From Flavobacterium sp. UBA5153 (GTDB lineage: Bacteria; Bacteroidota; Bacteroidia; Flavobacteriales; Flavobacteriaceae), in NCBI GenBank assembly GCA_002413745.1, contig DHXP01000027.1:1-33419 (forward strand): DNA of 33,419 bases, in the 5' to 3' direction. The first letter of the stretch is position 1. Every line of letters starts with the position of its first letter. The position numbers were made by a program, and so were the translations under genes. Below the pieces are notes generated by a model. That model was not told where the DNA came from. It worked only from the letters and a program-made list of their open reading frames with translations, and ran no database searches. Below, one piece after another: positions 31,392 to 33,419 of this stretch.

Positions 31392-32135
31392 TTAATTGGT
31401 GTAATATGGTAAAACAAATTCAATAAACCAATTAGGTAATTTATCTGTTTTTAATTCCATAGTGCCTTTGTAAACCTCTGCTATTAACTCTTGTTCTTTT
31501 CCTGAATTATCAAATAAATAGGCTCTATAACAATGCGGTAAGGCTAGGTGTAAATTTTCTAATGTTCTGTAATAACGGTTTACAATTTTATCTTCTGGCA
31601 CTTCATGCCCTCCTTTATCAACACGGTTGTTTACCCTTGAAACGTTAACCTCTGGACTATCGATACAAACAAAATATAAATAAGCATTATATCCTAAATT
31701 GACAACGTTTGAAATTTCATCAATTTTAGAAGAATGACTCATTACGGTTTCAAAACTAAATGATTTGTTTTGTACAATAAGTAAATGTCTTATGAATGCC
31801 GCAATAAAAGCACCTTCATAACTGTGAGTCTCCTTTGAAGCATCTACAATGAAGTTTTCTTTTACTAAAATATCAATAATATGCCCTTCTTGTTGTGCTT
31901 TTTCGAAGAGTGAAAGCGAAGATTCTAATGCTTTAAAATCGTCTAAGTCTTTTTGCGTAGCTACAAGCCCAATTTCTTTTAAATCAATTAAGCCCGATTG
32001 TGCTAATTTGGTTTCAAGTTCATCGGCATTTATAAAAAAACCAGTATTATAATTTTTGGAAAATTCTTTAAATAAAGTACTTTTACCCGAACCATTAGGA
32101 CCCGCAAAAATCCTTATTTTTTTATTACTTGGCAT
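31392..32135 (-). CDS. Zeta-type toxin kinase
   Basis: The 247-aa protein has Walker A GPNGSGKST (12-20), the substrate-side NADE motif (36-39), SFETVMSH, and the RVNNRVDKGGHEVPE lid with its paired arginines, all typical of zeta toxins. Zeta kinases phosphorylate UDP-N-acetylglucosamine and related sugar nucleotides, blocking wall synthesis. The upstream gene overlaps by 11 nt and probably encodes its antitoxin. No epsilon homologue is seen. The pair may stabilise this flank of the island. Confidence 0.85.
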   Translation of the reverse strand: MPSNKKIRIFAGPNGSGKSTLFKEFSKNYNTGFFINADELETKLAQSGLIDLKEIGLVATQKDLDDFKALESSLSLFEKAQQEGHIIDILVKENFIVDASKETHSYEGAFIAAFIRHLLIVQNKSFSFETVMSHSSKIDEISNVVNLGYNAYLYFVCIDSPEVNVSRVNNRVDKGGHEVPEDKIVNRYYRTLENLHLALPHCYRAYLFDNSGKEQELIAEVYKGTMELKTDKLPNWFIEFVLPYYTN

Positions 32136-32370
32136 GGAGTACCAACCCTTTTGTTACTTTAAAAGGAGTTTTAACTTTGGTTTCTATTTGTCGTTTTATA
32201 ACAACACTGCCATCTGAACTCTCTTCATAAATTACTCCATTTTTAATAAAAGAAATTGATAAGCCTAATGCTTTAGATGCACTAAATGCTCTTTTAGATG
32301 CAACTCTACCCGCTTTTACTAGAGCTTTCGTTTGTGGAGTATCTTTTCTAAATAAAATTTTTGCTTTCAT
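32125..32370 (-). CDS. Putative antitoxin of the zeta-like toxin
   Basis: The 81-aa basic protein has a helical N-terminal part (TKALVKAGRVASKRAFSASK) and a short beta segment (NGVIYEESSDGSVVIKRQIE). It precedes the toxin with an 11-nt overlap, the order expected for an antitoxin. Similar small proteins accompany zeta-like kinases in Bacteroidota. Assignment rests mainly on position. Confidence 0.65.
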   Translation of the reverse strand: MKAKILFRKDTPQTKALVKAGRVASKRAFSASKALGLSISFIKNGVIYEESSDGSVVIKRQIETKVKTPFKVTKGLVLHAK

Positions 32371-32481
32371 AATCTATTGAATTGAAATAGTTCTTTTGCT
32401 ATACAAATATACTTAATTATTATGAATAAAAAACAACTACAATTTGCTTACTTCTTTTGTATAATTTAAAGGGATTCTAAT

Positions 32482-32796
32482 TCAACTTTCCTCTTCAAAA
32501 TAAATCTTATAGAATTTCTTACCATTGTCATCAACACCTTTTTCTATCAATTCTTTTTTTCCATGAATATAAATGTGGAAATTTTTATCAAGTTTTAATA
32601 CACTTTTAAAAATACGAGCTTGCTTTTTAGTTGCTACATCCGAAATTATAAAATTATCCTGAACTTCAATATTTTTTTCTTTTTCAAAATTGGTCTTGAA
32701 TTTATTAAAACTTTCAATATACGCAGGCTCTTTAATTACTTCTTTAGCAAACTCATTAAATTCAAAAACATCTTTTTCTTTAAAAAAAGGGCAGAT
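32482..32796 (-). pseudogene. C-terminal remnant of a nucleoid-associated protein (NdpA-like)
   Basis: The minus-strand frame ending at TGA 32482 reads CPFFKEKDVFEFNEFAKEVI, then ISDVATKKQARIFKSVLKLD and FHIYIHGKKELIEKG, ending KFYKIYFEEES. This is the C-terminal end of the 37-kDa nucleoid-associated (NdpA) family as I know it in Bacteroidota. A stop just upstream, and the neighbouring protease gene running into it in another frame, show that the N-terminal two thirds are lost. Confidence 0.55.
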
Positions 32797-33167
32797 TTAT
32801 TTAGAAGATCAACTTGATCCGTTTTTTTAATCTCAAATTCATTTGAAAGTTCTACTACTATCTTATCTGTCCATTTTAAAACACCTGTGAATTGTGGGTT
32901 AAGTAATCCTATAAGAAATGTATGTTTCCATGTAGATACACCTACACCACCAATTCCTGAATTTACGGAGTTTATTACACCTACACCTTTTAAATTATGT
33001 TTTGTGTTTGTTGCAATAAGCTCAGGGAAAGCACAAGCATCAGCACCAGTGTCAATAAGAGCCTTAGTATTAATTTTATGTCCTGTAAGTGGGTTAACAA
33101 TGACGATGGGTATAAATGGTCTATACCTACCGTTACTTTCTTCGAGTGGGTAAATTACTGTGCTCAA
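32736..33167 (-). CDS. Retropepsin-like aspartyl protease domain protein
   Basis: The 143-aa protein carries ALIDTGADACAFP with the catalytic D39-T40-G41-A42. Its flanks fit a single-domain retropepsin-like protease (RPFIPIVIVNPLTGHKINTK upstream; GIGGVGVSTWKHTFLIG, the flap region, downstream). The last 18 residues or so (SALFLKKKMFLNLMSLLKK) are read through the NdpA remnant in a different frame, so the natural C terminus was replaced. The upstream gene overlaps by 4 nt. The substrate is unknown. Confidence 0.7.
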   Translation of the reverse strand: MSTVIYPLEESNGRYRPFIPIVIVNPLTGHKINTKALIDTGADACAFPELIATNTKHNLKGVGVINSVNSGIGGVGVSTWKHTFLIGLLNPQFTGVLKWTDKIVVELSNEFEIKKTDQVDLLNKSALFLKKKMFLNLMSLLKK

Positions 33168-33346
33168 AAAATAAAAGTATGGTTCTTTGAAGGGATATAT
33201 GAAATAATATATTCTTTTCCTGTTTTTTCTGCTTCTTTGATTACTATATCAGCATCATTTCCAGAAGCAATAACACTATCCGTACCTATTTCAGTAGCTA
33301 CAAATAAAATATCTTTATCTTCTATAATTTCTTCTAAACATTCCAT
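33164..33346 (-). CDS. DUF5678-like small protein
   Basis: The 60-aa protein (ILFVATEIGTDSVIASGNDA, DIVIKEAEKTGKEYIISYIP) resembles the DUF5678 pattern of a short beta strand with VIASG, then a helix. Such proteins are often encoded next to retropepsin-like genes. It is coupled to the protease gene by an ATGA overlap. Confidence 0.5.
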   Translation of the reverse strand: MECLEEIIEDKDILFVATEIGTDSVIASGNDADIVIKEAEKTGKEYIISYIPSKNHTFIF

Positions 33347-33419
33347 AATGCTATGATTTAGATTTACTTCTCAACAAATATATAATAAATGATATGTAAG
33401 TAATGGTTAAAATTTAATG

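Overview
The AT-rich composition, the gene families (RteC, DUF6266, DUF5675, a CTnDOT-type integrase without the first catalytic Arg) and the near absence of Shine-Dalgarno sequences point to a Bacteroidota genome, most likely a Flavobacterium-like member of the Flavobacteriia. The window is almost wholly accessory DNA. It reads as one complete integrative element of about 27.5 kb, plus the right end of a related element on its left and further accessory DNA on its right.

Layout. (1) 1-1984: end of a left-hand element (DUF5675, a 251-aa protein, a 67-aa DNA-binding-like protein), closed by a 15-bp core CCCTCTTTCTCCGCT that looks like the 3' end of a tRNA-Ser gene. (2) 1970-29447: the main element, bounded by two copies of that core. 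It holds a tyrosine integrase, a nucleotidyltransferase/HTH toxin-antitoxin pair, a fossil integrase tail, an RteC-like regulator, an excisionase-like HTH protein, and a phage-like replication pair (initiator plus DnaC-like loader) with iteron-like repeats inside the initiator gene. Next come a secreted protein and a defence operon of about 14 kb. Then follow small unknown genes and remnants, a GC-rich repeat with a DUF6943 gene, a Zn-ribbon/2-TM pair, and a second copy of the DUF5675/251-aa/67-aa end module. (3) 29448-33419: a DUF6266 gene, a truncated DUF6943 gene with an inverted copy of the GC-rich repeat, a zeta-type toxin/antitoxin pair, a broken nucleoid-associated-protein gene, and a retropepsin-like protease with a DUF5678-like partner.

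The defence operon (9197-22669, perhaps to 23590) encodes a SNF2-type helicase with a DUF3883 nuclease-like tail, AbiEi, AbiEii, a DUF1156 (COG1743) adenine methylase, a HEPN-DUF499 (COG1483) AAA+ ATPase, a PIN-like protein with a C-terminal membrane anchor, and a multi-pass membrane protein. The methylase, ATPase and SNF2 helicase recall type 3 BREX and the COG1743/COG1483 islands of archaea and bacteria, but no PglZ, BrxA or BrxF is present. An AbiE toxin-antitoxin pair sits between helicase and methylase, with the AbiEii and methylase genes overlapping by 4 nt. The proposed logic is modification by the methylase, DNA sensing and translocation by the helicase and ATPase, and abortive or RNA-cleaving outputs from HEPN, PIN and AbiEii.

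No relaxase, coupling protein or conjugation gene is visible. The element therefore looks like a non-conjugative, hitchhiking or satellite-like integrative element with its own replication module.
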